Shown: one piece after another, positions 1-10,596 of the stretch
How positions within the stretch are numbered: the first letter of the stretch is position 1
How the letters are laid out: each line of letters begins with the position of its first letter
Assembly (NCBI GenBank): GCA_030041435.1
Contig: JASHNW010000006.1
Location: 1 to 42,557 of the forward strand
DNA: 42,557 bases
Direction: 5' to 3'
Source: Acidobacteriaceae bacterium
GTDB taxonomy: Bacteria > Acidobacteriota > Terriglobia > Terriglobales > Acidobacteriaceae
Made by a program: the position numbers and the translations under genes
Notes under the pieces: generated by a model
The model's input: only the letters and a program-made list of their open reading frames with translations
Told to the model about the DNA's origin: nothing
Database searches by the model: none

Positions 1-987
1 AAAATCCTCCTGAAAGGTCTGCTGCGATCCGTCAAAACGGTCCTGCGTCCCGTGGTAGACGTTCACCGCCGGAATATCGAGCACCGCGGCGACGGCATTC
101 TCGTTCACGTCCGCCCGCATTACCCCGCCGAAATCCGTCGTCACAAACTGGTCCGGCCCGCGATACTTCCGCACCAGCGCCGCCTGCCATGCCAGAAAGT
201 CCGTCACCCGCATCTGCTGCCAGCGCGACCATTCCAGCTTGTAGCCGGTGCTTTGCGCGTCATCGCGGGTTGGCATATCTTCCCAGGAGTTGATGTCCTC
301 GCCCCAGTAGTTCATGAACCACGCTTTGTTCAGGTTCTCCGGCGTGCCGAATTTCTGTTTGAGATGATTGACGAACCCCACAAACACATCCCGGTTCGAA
401 GCACCGTACGACGCCGTCTCATTGTCGATCTGCCAACCGATAACATTGGGATTATTGCGGTAGTGCTCGACTAAGTTCGTGATCAGGCGCTGGGCATAAT
501 AGCGATACGTTGGATTTTCGATATCCATGTTCTGCCGCATGCCGTAAAACGTCTCGCCCCCGCCCAGCGGCCGCGCCAGAATTTCCGGGTGCTCGTGATA
601 CAGCCACGTTGGAATCGAGTACGTCGGCGTCCCCATAATCACCCTGATGCCCGCCTTGCCCATGGCATCCACTACGCGGTCCATCCACGCGTACTCGAAG
701 TGGCCGTCCTCCGGTTCCCACAGGCTCCATGTCGACTCGCCCATGCGCACCACAGTGAGCCCGGCATCTTTCATCATCTTCACGTCCTGGTCCAGCCGCT
801 CGTAGGGCTCGTACTCGTGGTAATACGCCGCACCATAGAGCACCGTCGGAAGCTGCACGGGGCGGGCGGCCTGCGCCCCATTGTCGTCAGTTTCAGGTTG
901 CGTTTGCTGGCCGTGCGCTGTCGCCAAAATGCCAATTGCGAGAAACGCGATCATCCAACCTCTGTACCGATTCATAAGGCGATCCAT
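1..987 (-). CDS. Exported GH42-type beta-galactosidase, C-terminus beyond the window edge
   Basis: The minus-strand frame is open from position 987 to the left edge and gives 329 residues without a stop. A signal peptide (residues about 1-26, ending ATAHGQ) predicts export. The mature part starts like GH42 enzymes: LYGAAYYHEYEPYERLDQD (residues 50-68), then GESTWSLWEPEDG, and WQIDNE at residues 185-190, whose Glu190 is the expected acid/base. The family nucleophile Glu lies roughly 170 residues further on and is outside the window. By family it hydrolyses terminal beta-galactosides. I chose ATG 987 because a GGAGG lies 13 bases upstream; ATG 975 is in frame and possible. It is divergent from the flavoprotein gene. 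Confidence 0.88.
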   Translation of the reverse strand, partial: MDRLMNRYRGWMIAFLAIGILATAHGQQTQPETDDNGAQAARPVQLPTVLYGAAYYHEYEPYERLDQDVKMMKDAGLTVVRMGESTWSLWEPEDGHFEYAWMDRVVDAMGKAGIRVIMGTPTYSIPTWLYHEHPEILARPLGGGETFYGMRQNMDIENPTYRYYAQRLITNLVEHYRNNPNVIGWQIDNETASYGASNRDVFVGFVNHLKQKFGTPENLNKAWFMNYWGEDINSWEDMPTRDDAQSTGYKLEWSRWQQMRVTDFLAWQAALVRKYRGPDQFVTTDFGGVMRADVNENAVAAVLDIPAVNVYHGTQDRFDGSQQTFQEDF

Positions 988-1205
988 AAGCTTGCGAGCT
1001 CCTCCGCGCAAATTCCTCACCGAGTGTAGTCGAATTCGTGGCCGCGAAGCCTCGGGTGGCCGATGCCGATTGCCTCGCCGGATGCTCTACGGCAATTCCT
1101 GAGTTCCTGTGACCTTTCGGATTCAGTGCCAGGTCGCTGCTCCCTGAGGGTCGCGTCGACTTGAGTCGAGCGGCTTCGGGATACACCGACTCAGGAATAG
1201 CGATA

Positions 1206-2462
1206 ATGGACCTGCACTCCGTCCACATGAACGCTGCCGCGGGCCACAACTTCGACGTCATCATCCTGGGCGCAGGCGCCGCCGGTCTCATGACTGCCAT
1301 CGAAGCCGGCCGCCGCGGACGACGCGTCGCAGTGCTGGAGCGCTCCGATCGGGCCGGGAAGAAGATCCTTATCTCCGGCGGAGGCCGCTGCAACTTTACC
1401 AACGTCCACACACGCCCGGACAATTTCCTTTCCGCCAATCCCCACTTCGCAAAATCCGCGCTGGCCCGCTACACCGCCGCCGACTTCATTGCCCTGGTTG
1501 AAAAGCACCGCATCGCTTACCACGAGAAGACGCTCGGCCAGCTCTTCTGCGACGGCTCCGCCCAGCAGATCGTGGACATGCTGCTGGGCGAATGTTCGTC
1601 CGCAGGAGTCGCCATCTTTCCGGGATCGCAAATCCAGGAGGTTCGCCGCGCCACCTCATCGGCAACATCAGCCGCGGATCACCCCGCAAACCCAGGCTTC
1701 ATCGTCCGTGCTCAATCCGCCGTTTTCAGTGCACCCAGGCTGGTCGTCGCTACCGGTGGCCTCTCCATCCCAAAAATGGGCGCCACTGGATTTGGATACG
1801 ATCTCGCTCGCCAATTCGGCGTTCCCATCGTTGAACCGCGCCCCGGCCTGGTGCCTTTGGTTCTTGGCGGTGAGGATTTCGCGCGTTTCTCCGACCTCAC
1901 GGGCGTTTCCGCCGCGGTCCGCGTCTCCACCGGCAAGCGCTCCTTCGCGGAGAAGCTGCTTTTCACCCATCGCGGACTCAGCGGTCCCGCCATTCTCCAA
2001 ATCTCCTCCTACTGGAATGGGTCCGGCGAAAATTCCCCGGCCCCCATTCTCATCGACTGGGCTCCCGGCCAGGAACTACTCGCCCCGCTGCTCGCGCCGG
2101 GGTCCGCACGCCGCGACCTCGCCGCCGCCCGTGCCACTCTGCGCCGTGCCCTGCCCGCGCGCCTGGCCGACCGCCTGCTCGAAGTCGCTGCCCCGCACAG
2201 CTTCACGAATCATGGCCTTGCCGAACTCGAGCGCTGTCTGCACGCGTGGCCCTGCACCCCTGCCGGCACCGAGGGCTTCGATAAAGCGGAAGTTACCGCC
2301 GGCGGCGTCAGCACCGACGCGCTTTCTGCCCGCACCATGGAGTGCCGTGATGTCCCCGGCCTCTACTTTATCGGCGAGGTCGTCGACGTCACCGGCCATC
2401 TCGGCGGATTCAACTTTCAGTGGGCCTGGGCCTCCGGAGCTGCCGCCGGCCGCGCAGTCTAG
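1206..2462 (+). CDS. HI0933/YhiN-family FAD-dependent flavoprotein
   Basis: A 418-residue protein with an N-terminal Rossmann dinucleotide-binding motif (DVIILGAGAAGLMTAIEAG), the family signature GKKILISGGGRCNFTN, and a C-terminal FAD-contact segment (GLYFIGEVVDVTGHLGGFNFQWAWASG). This is the HI0933-like / BaiN family of uncharacterised NAD(P)/FAD oxidoreductases; the substrate is unknown. The length fits the family (about 400). ATG 1206 is preceded by AGGAA at a good distance; an upstream in-frame TTG at 1161 would add a non-conserved extension. It converges with the rhamnosidase gene, leaving only three bases between the two stop codons. Confidence 0.9.
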   Translation: MDLHSVHMNAAAGHNFDVIILGAGAAGLMTAIEAGRRGRRVAVLERSDRAGKKILISGGGRCNFTNVHTRPDNFLSANPHFAKSALARYTAADFIALVEKHRIAYHEKTLGQLFCDGSAQQIVDMLLGECSSAGVAIFPGSQIQEVRRATSSATSAADHPANPGFIVRAQSAVFSAPRLVVATGGLSIPKMGATGFGYDLARQFGVPIVEPRPGLVPLVLGGEDFARFSDLTGVSAAVRVSTGKRSFAEKLLFTHRGLSGPAILQISSYWNGSGENSPAPILIDWAPGQELLAPLLAPGSARRDLAAARATLRRALPARLADRLLEVAAPHSFTNHGLAELERCLHAWPCTPAGTEGFDKAEVTAGGVSTDALSARTMECRDVPGLYFIGEVVDVTGHLGGFNFQWAWASGAAAGRAV

Positions 2463-2465
2463 CTT

Positions 2466-4874
2466 TCAGGGCAGTTGCAGCGTCTGCTGCCCGCCATGCA
2501 GCGGATAGCTCCGCCCCGTCCACACCAGCTCGCCGTTCAATCCCGCAGGCAGCGACACCTCCGCGCTCCACCGCCCGCCCTTCAGCTCATACACCGTGTG
2601 GATCGCCCCTCCTGCATGCGGCATGGTCGCGTCCAGTTCGTGGAGTCCGCGCAGATGCGGAGCGATCCGCACTCGCCGAAACCCGGGCGCGTCCGGCGCA
2701 ATCCCCGCTACCAGCGTCAGCAGGTCATAGTTCGGGCTCGCACTCCAGGCGTGGCAGTCCGACCGCGTTGGTTCCGGCTGTTCCGCCCACGTGCTCAGCC
2801 CCAGTTGCAGCATCGCATACCAGGGTTGTAACTGCTGCAGATACAAATCTCCCATCCCTGCATGTTCCAGCGCCCGCGCCAGATAAAAGCGGAAATAATA
2901 CGTCGGGGTCGACAGCGCCGGCACCGTCTTCCCATCCAACGTCGTCTCCGCGTCGGGCTTCGATGCCAGCAGCCGCCGCAATATTGCCTGTTGCTCCGCA
3001 CGCGGGGCCACATCCAGCCACACTGCCAGTATGTTCGCCTCCCAGCTGAACGTCTTCCTGGCCGGCGTGTCCGCATAGAGCCCGTACTGTGGGTCCCAGT
3101 TTTCGCGATTCAGCGCCGCGGCCGCCTTCTGCATGATCGCGCGATACTGCGCTGCCCGCTCCTGGCTGCCGAACCTCGCTTCCATCTCTGCTGCATCCCG
3201 CAGCGCCTCTACAAACTGCAGCGTCAGCAGCGCCGACCCGCCATCCGCGTCCTGCGGCGGCACGCCGTCCTTATAATCCGCCGTCCAGTCCCCAAAATCC
3301 CACCACGGCAATTTGCCCAGCAAACCGTCCGGCCGCAGCCGGGCTGCAAACCAATCGATCACCGTCCGCGTGTGTGGCACCGTCTCCCGCACCAGCGCCT
3401 CATCGTCCACGTACATCCAGTAGTCGTGCAGCATGCCCACCCACAGGAGCGAAAACGGCGGGATGAACTGCGGCAGCCCCGACGGATATCGGCTTTGCGT
3501 AATCCCCTCCGGCACGCGCGAGTCGTCGATGTTCTCGATCGCCTGCTTTGCCAGCCGCGCATCGCCCGTCACCGCATACGAAATGAGTGCCTGGATGCGC
3601 GTGTCGCCCACATACTGCAGCTGCTCCCAGTAGGGACAATCCATGTACGTCTCATGCGCGCAGAGCCGCGCCGTCCGCCAGCCCGTCTTCCACAGCGCTT
3701 CCAGCTGCGGAATATCCCCGCGAATCGAAGCCTTCTCGTCAAACGGATACGCCGTGAACCACGCCCGCATTCCCTCCAGCCGCAGGGGTTCCGCGCCGGT
3801 CTTTACGTCGATCTGCACGTAGCGCCAGGTCCGCCACCACAGCGGCGCAAAAGTCTCGTGATCTCCGCCCCCCGCCACAAACCGGTCAGTGATTCCCTGA
3901 ATGTGCCTGCCCTCAATCTCGTTTCGGTTCCCCTTCTGCCCCTGCGCGTCGTAGAGCGCCTCGGAAAACGTCACCGCAATGGTGGCATTGGCGCCCCCGC
4001 TCACCGTCAGCTCCGGATAGGCCGTCTGCAGCACACGATGATCCAGCAACAGCGTCGCATGCGTATTCGGCGAAATCTCCAGCGGCGCGGCAGGAAACTG
4101 CGGCAGGCCGTCCGCTCCTGGCAACCCCTCCGCGCGCACCACCGTGCCGGCATCCGTAAGGCGATGTTCCATCGCTGGCAGTTCATCCTGCACCAGCTCC
4201 CAGTTGTTGTCCGCATCCTGCGCCCCGCGCGTCGCCGCCCGCCCCACAATCTTCGGCGTCACCCACCCAGCGTTACGCTCTCCGGGCAGATCCCACGTCC
4301 AGTCCAGCACGCGTCCGTCGATGCTCTCCCCCGGACCCGCACCGTAGTATCCTTCTGCCCCGTTGTTTTCGAGCGCGGCCCTCCCCGGCTCCTCGCGCAC
4401 GTGCCACTGCGGGCCCGTATTTACCGCCGCCTCAACCGCGGTGTCGCCCTGCATCAGGAAGCCCGTGCGGTTGCTCATCTGCGCCACCGGCGCCTGCTCG
4501 TCGAAGTTCCACACCACCGCGGCCACCACGTTCTCGCCGGAGTGCAGCAGCGGCGCCAGATCCACGGTCTCAAAGCGCCAGTGGAACAGATCCCCGCGCG
4601 CCGGTCCCTCCGCCGCGTAATTTCCGTTCACATGCAGCACGTAGCGGTTGTCCGCGCTGACGTGCACCCAGTAATGCATTGGCACGGCTTCAAGATTGAT
4701 CTCGGTCCGAAAGTAGAAGACTCCCGGGCCCTTCGCCGGAGCCGCCGGGCTCGCAATCCAGTACGCCGGCCACGTTGCTGCCTGCAGAGCCGGATTCAGC
4801 GGAGGTGCCTGCTCGGCCAAAGCAGAGAAGAGGCCACCACTCAACAGCAACGCAATCGCAATTGTTCGCCGCAT
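2466..4874 (-). CDS. Exported alpha-L-rhamnosidase-like protein (GH78 type)
   Basis: An 802-residue protein beginning with a signal peptide (MRRTIAIALLLSGGLFSALA). The first third contains beta-sandwich modules typical of bacterial rhamnosidases (WPAYWIASP, FYFRTEINLE, YVLHVNGNYAAEGPARGD). It is followed by the six-hairpin catalytic region with WWRTWRYVQIDV, DCPYWEQLQYVGDTR and GDWTADY, and a closing beta domain (GFRRVRIAPHL). By family it removes terminal L-rhamnose from plant or microbial glycans in the periplasm or outside. The catalytic segment reads DCPYWEQLQYVGD rather than the commoner DCPTRE form, so exact specificity is uncertain. An in-frame ATG at 4970 exists, but only ATG 4874 places a signal peptide at the N-terminus. 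No strong ribosome site is visible. Confidence 0.85.
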   Translation of the reverse strand: MRRTIAIALLLSGGLFSALAEQAPPLNPALQAATWPAYWIASPAAPAKGPGVFYFRTEINLEAVPMHYWVHVSADNRYVLHVNGNYAAEGPARGDLFHWRFETVDLAPLLHSGENVVAAVVWNFDEQAPVAQMSNRTGFLMQGDTAVEAAVNTGPQWHVREEPGRAALENNGAEGYYGAGPGESIDGRVLDWTWDLPGERNAGWVTPKIVGRAATRGAQDADNNWELVQDELPAMEHRLTDAGTVVRAEGLPGADGLPQFPAAPLEISPNTHATLLLDHRVLQTAYPELTVSGGANATIAVTFSEALYDAQGQKGNRNEIEGRHIQGITDRFVAGGGDHETFAPLWWRTWRYVQIDVKTGAEPLRLEGMRAWFTAYPFDEKASIRGDIPQLEALWKTGWRTARLCAHETYMDCPYWEQLQYVGDTRIQALISYAVTGDARLAKQAIENIDDSRVPEGITQSRYPSGLPQFIPPFSLLWVGMLHDYWMYVDDEALVRETVPHTRTVIDWFAARLRPDGLLGKLPWWDFGDWTADYKDGVPPQDADGGSALLTLQFVEALRDAAEMEARFGSQERAAQYRAIMQKAAAALNRENWDPQYGLYADTPARKTFSWEANILAVWLDVAPRAEQQAILRRLLASKPDAETTLDGKTVPALSTPTYYFRFYLARALEHAGMGDLYLQQLQPWYAMLQLGLSTWAEQPEPTRSDCHAWSASPNYDLLTLVAGIAPDAPGFRRVRIAPHLRGLHELDATMPHAGGAIHTVYELKGGRWSAEVSLPAGLNGELVWTGRSYPLHGGQQTLQLP

Positions 4875-5085
4875 CGCCGCAAGGGTATCAGAAACCGCCG
4901 GCGAGCAGGCCATCGCAACGGCCCATGCCGTCCACGAGGAAGATGCTACCGGCTGCATTTTCGCGAGCAACGTGGACGTCGCCGTCTTCGATATTCACTT
5001 CGGCGAGTACTCGGACCTTGCTCTGAACGCGTACGGCGCGCGCGGCACAGGAAAAATCGGCCTAGCGGGAACGGCCCCGGCTAGA

Positions 5086-6111
5086 TGTGAGGTTTCAATA
5101 GGTTGTCCATCTGATCGAGAACTGGGAAGCTGGGTTTGCGAAGACTCAGAGTTCCAGGAGACCAGATGGACTGTCACCAGAATGCCCGACTGACGATGCG
5201 CAGTCGAGAGCAGTTAATCCGGAAAGTGGTTGAGGAGAGATGCACGCTGAAGCAGGCCGCGGCCTGCTTCAGCGTGAGCGCGAAGACGGCCGCCAAATGG
5301 GTGCGGCGTTTTCGTGAGGAGGGAGTGGAGGGCCTGCGGGATCGCACCTCGCGCCCGCACCGGCTGCGCCGTCCAACAGCGATTGAGCTGGTGCAGCGCG
5401 TCGAACAGCTGCGCCGCCAGCGCTGGACGGGACTGCGCATCGCGCAGCAGACAGGTCTCAGCCGCGCCACCGTCAGCCGCATCCTGCGCCGGCTGAAGCT
5501 GAGCCGGGTGCGTGACCTGGAGCCGAAAGTGCCCGTGCAGCGCTACGAACACGCCCGCCCCGGCGATCTGCTCCATCTGGACATCAAGAAGCTGGGCCGC
5601 ATCGCACGGCCCTCGCACCGGGTTACCGGCGACCGGCGCGACCGCGTTGCCGGCATCGGCTGGGAGTACCTGCACGTGGCTATCGACGACCACTCGCGCA
5701 TCGCCTTCTCCGCCATCCATCCGGACGAAAAACGCGAGTCGGCGCTGGCCTTCCTGGTCGCCGCGCTGGAATACTACGCTCGCTTCGGCATCCGCTTCCG
5801 CGCCCTGCTGACCGACAACGGTCCGGCTTACCGCTCGCGCGCCTTCGCTCAGGCCTGCCGCGCTCTGGGCCTCAAGCACCGCTTCACCCGCCCCTACACG
5901 CCGCGCACCAACGGCAAGGCCGAACGCTTCATCCAGACCGCCCTGCGGGAATGGGCCTATGCGCGCACCTATCAGAACTCAAATGAACGCAGCCAGGAGC
6001 TTCGCCCCTGGCTGCATCAGTACAACTGGCACCGGCCGCATGGTAGTCTCGGCTGGTCGCCGTCCGTCAGCCGATCAGCTCTCGATCGGAACAACCTGTT
6101 GAGACTCCACA
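5086..6111 (+). mobile_element. IS481-family insertion sequence, apparently complete
   Basis: The element is about 1.03 kb with imperfect terminal inverted repeats of at least 21 bp. The left end is TGTGAGGTTTCAATAGGTTG and the right end, read inward on the minus strand, is TGTGGAGTCTCAACAGGTTG. The flanks are GCTAGA (5080-5085) and CCTAGA (6112-6117), five of six bases identical. They fit the NCTAGN target and 6-bp duplication described for Bordetella IS481. It carries one transposase gene and lies inside a molybdenum hydroxylase remnant. The slight mismatch in the duplication and in the repeats suggests some age. Confidence 0.88.
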
Positions 6112-6116
6112 CCTAG
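5166..6116 (+). CDS. IS481-family DDE transposase
   Basis: A 316-residue transposase. N-terminal helix-turn-helix segments (LKQAAACFSVSAKTAAKWVRR, then GLRIAQQTGLSRATVSRILRR) precede an integrase-type catalytic core with the three acidic residues visible in LLHLDIKKLG, LLTDNGPAY and TNGKAERFIQT. The length is normal for the family and the frame is intact, so it may be active. ATG 5166 has AGGAG five bases upstream; an in-frame upstream start at 5136 has no such site. The stop codon TAG (6114-6116) is not part of the element: it is supplied by the CTAG of the right target-site copy. Confidence 0.93.
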   Translation: MDCHQNARLTMRSREQLIRKVVEERCTLKQAAACFSVSAKTAAKWVRRFREEGVEGLRDRTSRPHRLRRPTAIELVQRVEQLRRQRWTGLRIAQQTGLSRATVSRILRRLKLSRVRDLEPKVPVQRYEHARPGDLLHLDIKKLGRIARPSHRVTGDRRDRVAGIGWEYLHVAIDDHSRIAFSAIHPDEKRESALAFLVAALEYYARFGIRFRALLTDNGPAYRSRAFAQACRALGLKHRFTRPYTPRTNGKAERFIQTALREWAYARTYQNSNERSQELRPWLHQYNWHRPHGSLGWSPSVSRSALDRNNLLRLHT

Positions 6117-6200
6117 AGCAGCGGCTGTCGGCCACGCTACCGTCGTCGACTTCCGCGACCTTGCCATCCGCGCCGAAGACTTGCTGCCTGCCTGGACGGG

Positions 6201-6479
6201 CAAACCGCCCAGAGAAGACCGTTTGCCGAGATCGGACATGCCCATGTTGCCGGCACAGGCTCGTCTCGTGCCCATTTGGAGCAGAAAGAGCTATTTGCGT
6301 ATCCGGTTAACAAGCTTATTTTTAAACGAGTTGCAAACTGGAGCATACAATCTGCTAGTAGAACGCTCATATTTTATGAATCGATTGTGCTATAGTGGCA
6401 ATCATATGGCTGTGCGGGTCGCCCTGCGGAACCGGGGTGGCCCCAAATCCTAACTTTCATTCGTATGGAGGAACTTCCA
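6201..6479 (+). other. AT-richer intergenic region upstream of hsp20
   Basis: No gene is supported here; the hydroxylase frame stays open to 6453 but no longer resembles the family. The stretch 6295-6415 is clearly richer in A and T than the rest of the window and holds a possible -10 TATAGT at 6391-6396. There is no convincing -35 box and no CIRCE or HspR-type inverted repeat. Confidence 0.4.
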
Positions 6480-6974
6480 ATGGCTATTACCCGGTGGGAT
6501 CCGTTTCGTGACGTGCTGGCACTCCAGAACCGCATGAATTCCCTCTTCCAGGAGTACAGCCGCAACCAGAGTGAGGGCGATGCGCTCACCACTGCCTCAT
6601 TTGTGCCCCCTGTCGACATTTATGAAGATGAGCACAAAATCGCGCTCAAGCTCGAAGTGCCGGGCCTCAAAGAGAGCGACCTCGACATCCAGCTCGAAAA
6701 CAACGTGCTCACCATCAAAGGCGAGCGCAAATTCGAGAAGGAAGAGAAGGAAGAGAACTTCCACCGCATCGAGCGGCGCTACGGCAGCTTCTTCCGCTCT
6801 TTCACGATTCCTAACACGGTGAATCCGGAGAGTGTGAAAGCGAGTTATGATGCAGGCGTGCTGCGCGTCGAGCTCGAGAAGCGCGCGGAAGCGAAGCCGA
6901 AGCAGATCAAGGTGGAGATCGGCGCGAACAAGCCGATTGAAGCCGTGAAAAAGGAAGTGAAGCCCGCCGCCTGA
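6480..6974 (+). CDS. Small heat shock protein, Hsp20/alpha-crystallin family
   Basis: A 164-residue holdase. The N-terminus (MAITRWDPFRDVLALQNRMNSLF) is typical of bacterial class A Hsp20. The alpha-crystallin domain spans about residues 42-140, with VPPVDIYEDEHKIALKLEVPG and the GVLRVELEK motif near the end. A lysine-rich tail follows. It binds unfolding cytoplasmic proteins without ATP and hands them to ClpB/DnaK. ATG 6480 has GGAGG eight bases upstream. A strong terminator lies about 80 bases downstream, and clpB follows on the same strand, so the two chaperones are neighbours but probably separate transcripts. Confidence 0.95.
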   Translation: MAITRWDPFRDVLALQNRMNSLFQEYSRNQSEGDALTTASFVPPVDIYEDEHKIALKLEVPGLKESDLDIQLENNVLTIKGERKFEKEEKEENFHRIERRYGSFFRSFTIPNTVNPESVKASYDAGVLRVELEKRAEAKPKQIKVEIGANKPIEAVKKEVKPAA

Positions 6975-7051
6975 GCCGGCTCGCCCGATGACGAAGCGCC
7001 CGATTCAATAGCGGTGGCGTGAATACGCTGCCGCGATCAGGCTTCAATGCT

Positions 7052-7084
7052 GCGGGAGGGTGGTGATACCCTCCCGCTATTTTT
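7052..7084 (+). terminator. Rho-independent terminator after hsp20
   Basis: A perfect 9-bp stem (GCGGGAGGG at 7052-7060, CCCTCCCGC at 7069-7077) with an 8-base loop is followed by TATTTTT. It lies 78 bases past the hsp20 stop. Confidence 0.88.
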
Positions 7085-7111
7085 CAGCGCGCGGCACTGA
7101 CGGCTTTTCCG

Positions 7112-7155
7112 GCTGACCGGTTCATCGCTGACCGGCCTGCTAGCCATAAGCTAGC
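7112..7155 (+). repeat. Direct and inverted repeats just upstream of clpB
   Basis: GCTGACCGG occurs at 7112-7120 and again at 7127-7135, a 15-base step. Directly after comes GCTAGC-CATAA-GCTAGC (7139-7155), a paired palindrome. The block ends 41 bases before the clpB start and could hold operator sites. It does not match CIRCE or HAIR. Confidence 0.45.
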
Positions 7156-7195
7156 GGCTCAATCCTGAACGTTACGTTGTACATTTTGAGGTCTT

Positions 7196-9853
<2,658 letters not shown>

Positions 9854-9887
9854 CCCGGGAGAGGCCGGTTCCGGTGTCCCCGTCAGA

Positions 9888-9917
9888 GGCCTGCGGAAGC
9901 CGCAGGCCCTTTTTTTT
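9888..9917 (+). terminator. Rho-independent terminator after clpB
   Basis: A 9-bp perfect stem (GGCCTGCGG at 9888-9896, CCGCAGGCC at 9900-9908) with a three-base loop is followed by CTTTTTTTT. It lies 35 bases past the clpB stop. Confidence 0.92.
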
Positions 9918-10172
9918 GAGACGGGCTGTCCGAGGAAAGCAGCCAAATTTTTGCGGTTGAACCGAGGGGGATTCGAGGCAGGCGGGGGGGAGCGGTACGA
10001 GAGTCAGGGGGCAGGAAGTTCAGGATGGGGCGGAGGGCGCGACCTCGGACTCGCATGTCCCGTCGCAGGACCAAGCCCTCGGCGCTCGACCGATGGCGCA
10101 TTTTGACGTCAATCACATTGTTGCAGCCGCGTTATTGTATGAACGCAAATGGTCCCAACCGGAGGTTTGGTC

Positions 10173-10376
10173 GTGACGAACGAGTTTTTCCCGGCGTTCA
10201 CACATTCTCCGCTGCGCAGCGGAGATCGATTAATGATCCAGTCGGTCTGCACCAAATGCGGGGCTTATCAAATCGTGTCCATGTCGGACCGCTCTTTAGA
10301 GGAGTGGGAAGACGGACACGTGTGTGAGAATGGGCCGCGCGGTGGCGACCAGCCAGGGTCAATGCCACAACAATAG
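10173..10376 (+). CDS. Small hypothetical protein with a C-x2-C-x19-H-x-C motif
   Basis: A 67-residue protein with no recognised family. Start GTG 10173 is chosen because GGAGG lies exactly seven bases upstream; an in-frame ATG at 10149 lacks such a site and another ATG at 10233 is also possible. Cys26, Cys29, His49 and Cys51 form a spacing that could bind one zinc. The region between them is acidic (SDRSLEEWEDG). A second protein in this window (41903-42115) has the same Cys/His spacing. It stands alone between the clpB terminator and the convergent poxB-like gene. Function unknown. Confidence 0.55.
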   Translation: MTNEFFPAFTHSPLRSGDRLMIQSVCTKCGAYQIVSMSDRSLEEWEDGHVCENGPRGGDQPGSMPQQ

Positions 10377-10596
10377 ATCGCAAAATCTCAAAAGGTTGAC
10401 GCCGAAGCACTACCCGAAGCCGCGGCACTTCCGATTCACGGATGCGGGTACGCGGCGGGCGGGCCGCCGATGCCGGAACTGGAGTCGCTCCGTCGATGAG
10501 CACTACGGAGCGGCGTCTGAGAACGTCCTTCGGGGCAAAACACTGAAGCCTCACGGCCGCATCGCGGCGATCCGGTGGCAACGCAGAGCAGATCGT

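Larger units (their letters stand above)
4891..6200 (+). pseudogene. Remnant of a molybdenum hydroxylase large subunit (XdhA/YagR-like), split by an IS481 element
   Basis: Only the C-terminal end of the protein is recognisable. Left of the insertion the frame reads DVAVFDIHFGEYSDLALN then AYGARGTGKIGLAGTAPA; right of it HATVVDFRDLAIRAEDLLPAW. This matches the family ending of the form GARGxGEIGxxGxAAAxANAxxHATGxRVRDLPIxxEDLL. Deleting bases 5086-6117 (the IS plus one target-site copy) joins the halves in one frame at codons 5083-5085 and 6118-6120. No start, no molybdopterin-binding domains and no stop at the expected place remain (the frame runs on to 6453), so it was already a fragment. Its 5' side abuts the rhamnosidase gene at 4874. 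Confidence 0.75.

Noticed and set aside
2862-5084. A 740-codon open frame on the plus strand across the rhamnosidase gene
   Set aside because: It is a mirror of the GC-rich minus-strand gene: Arg/Pro/His-rich, no domain, and it overlaps a complete GH78 protein.
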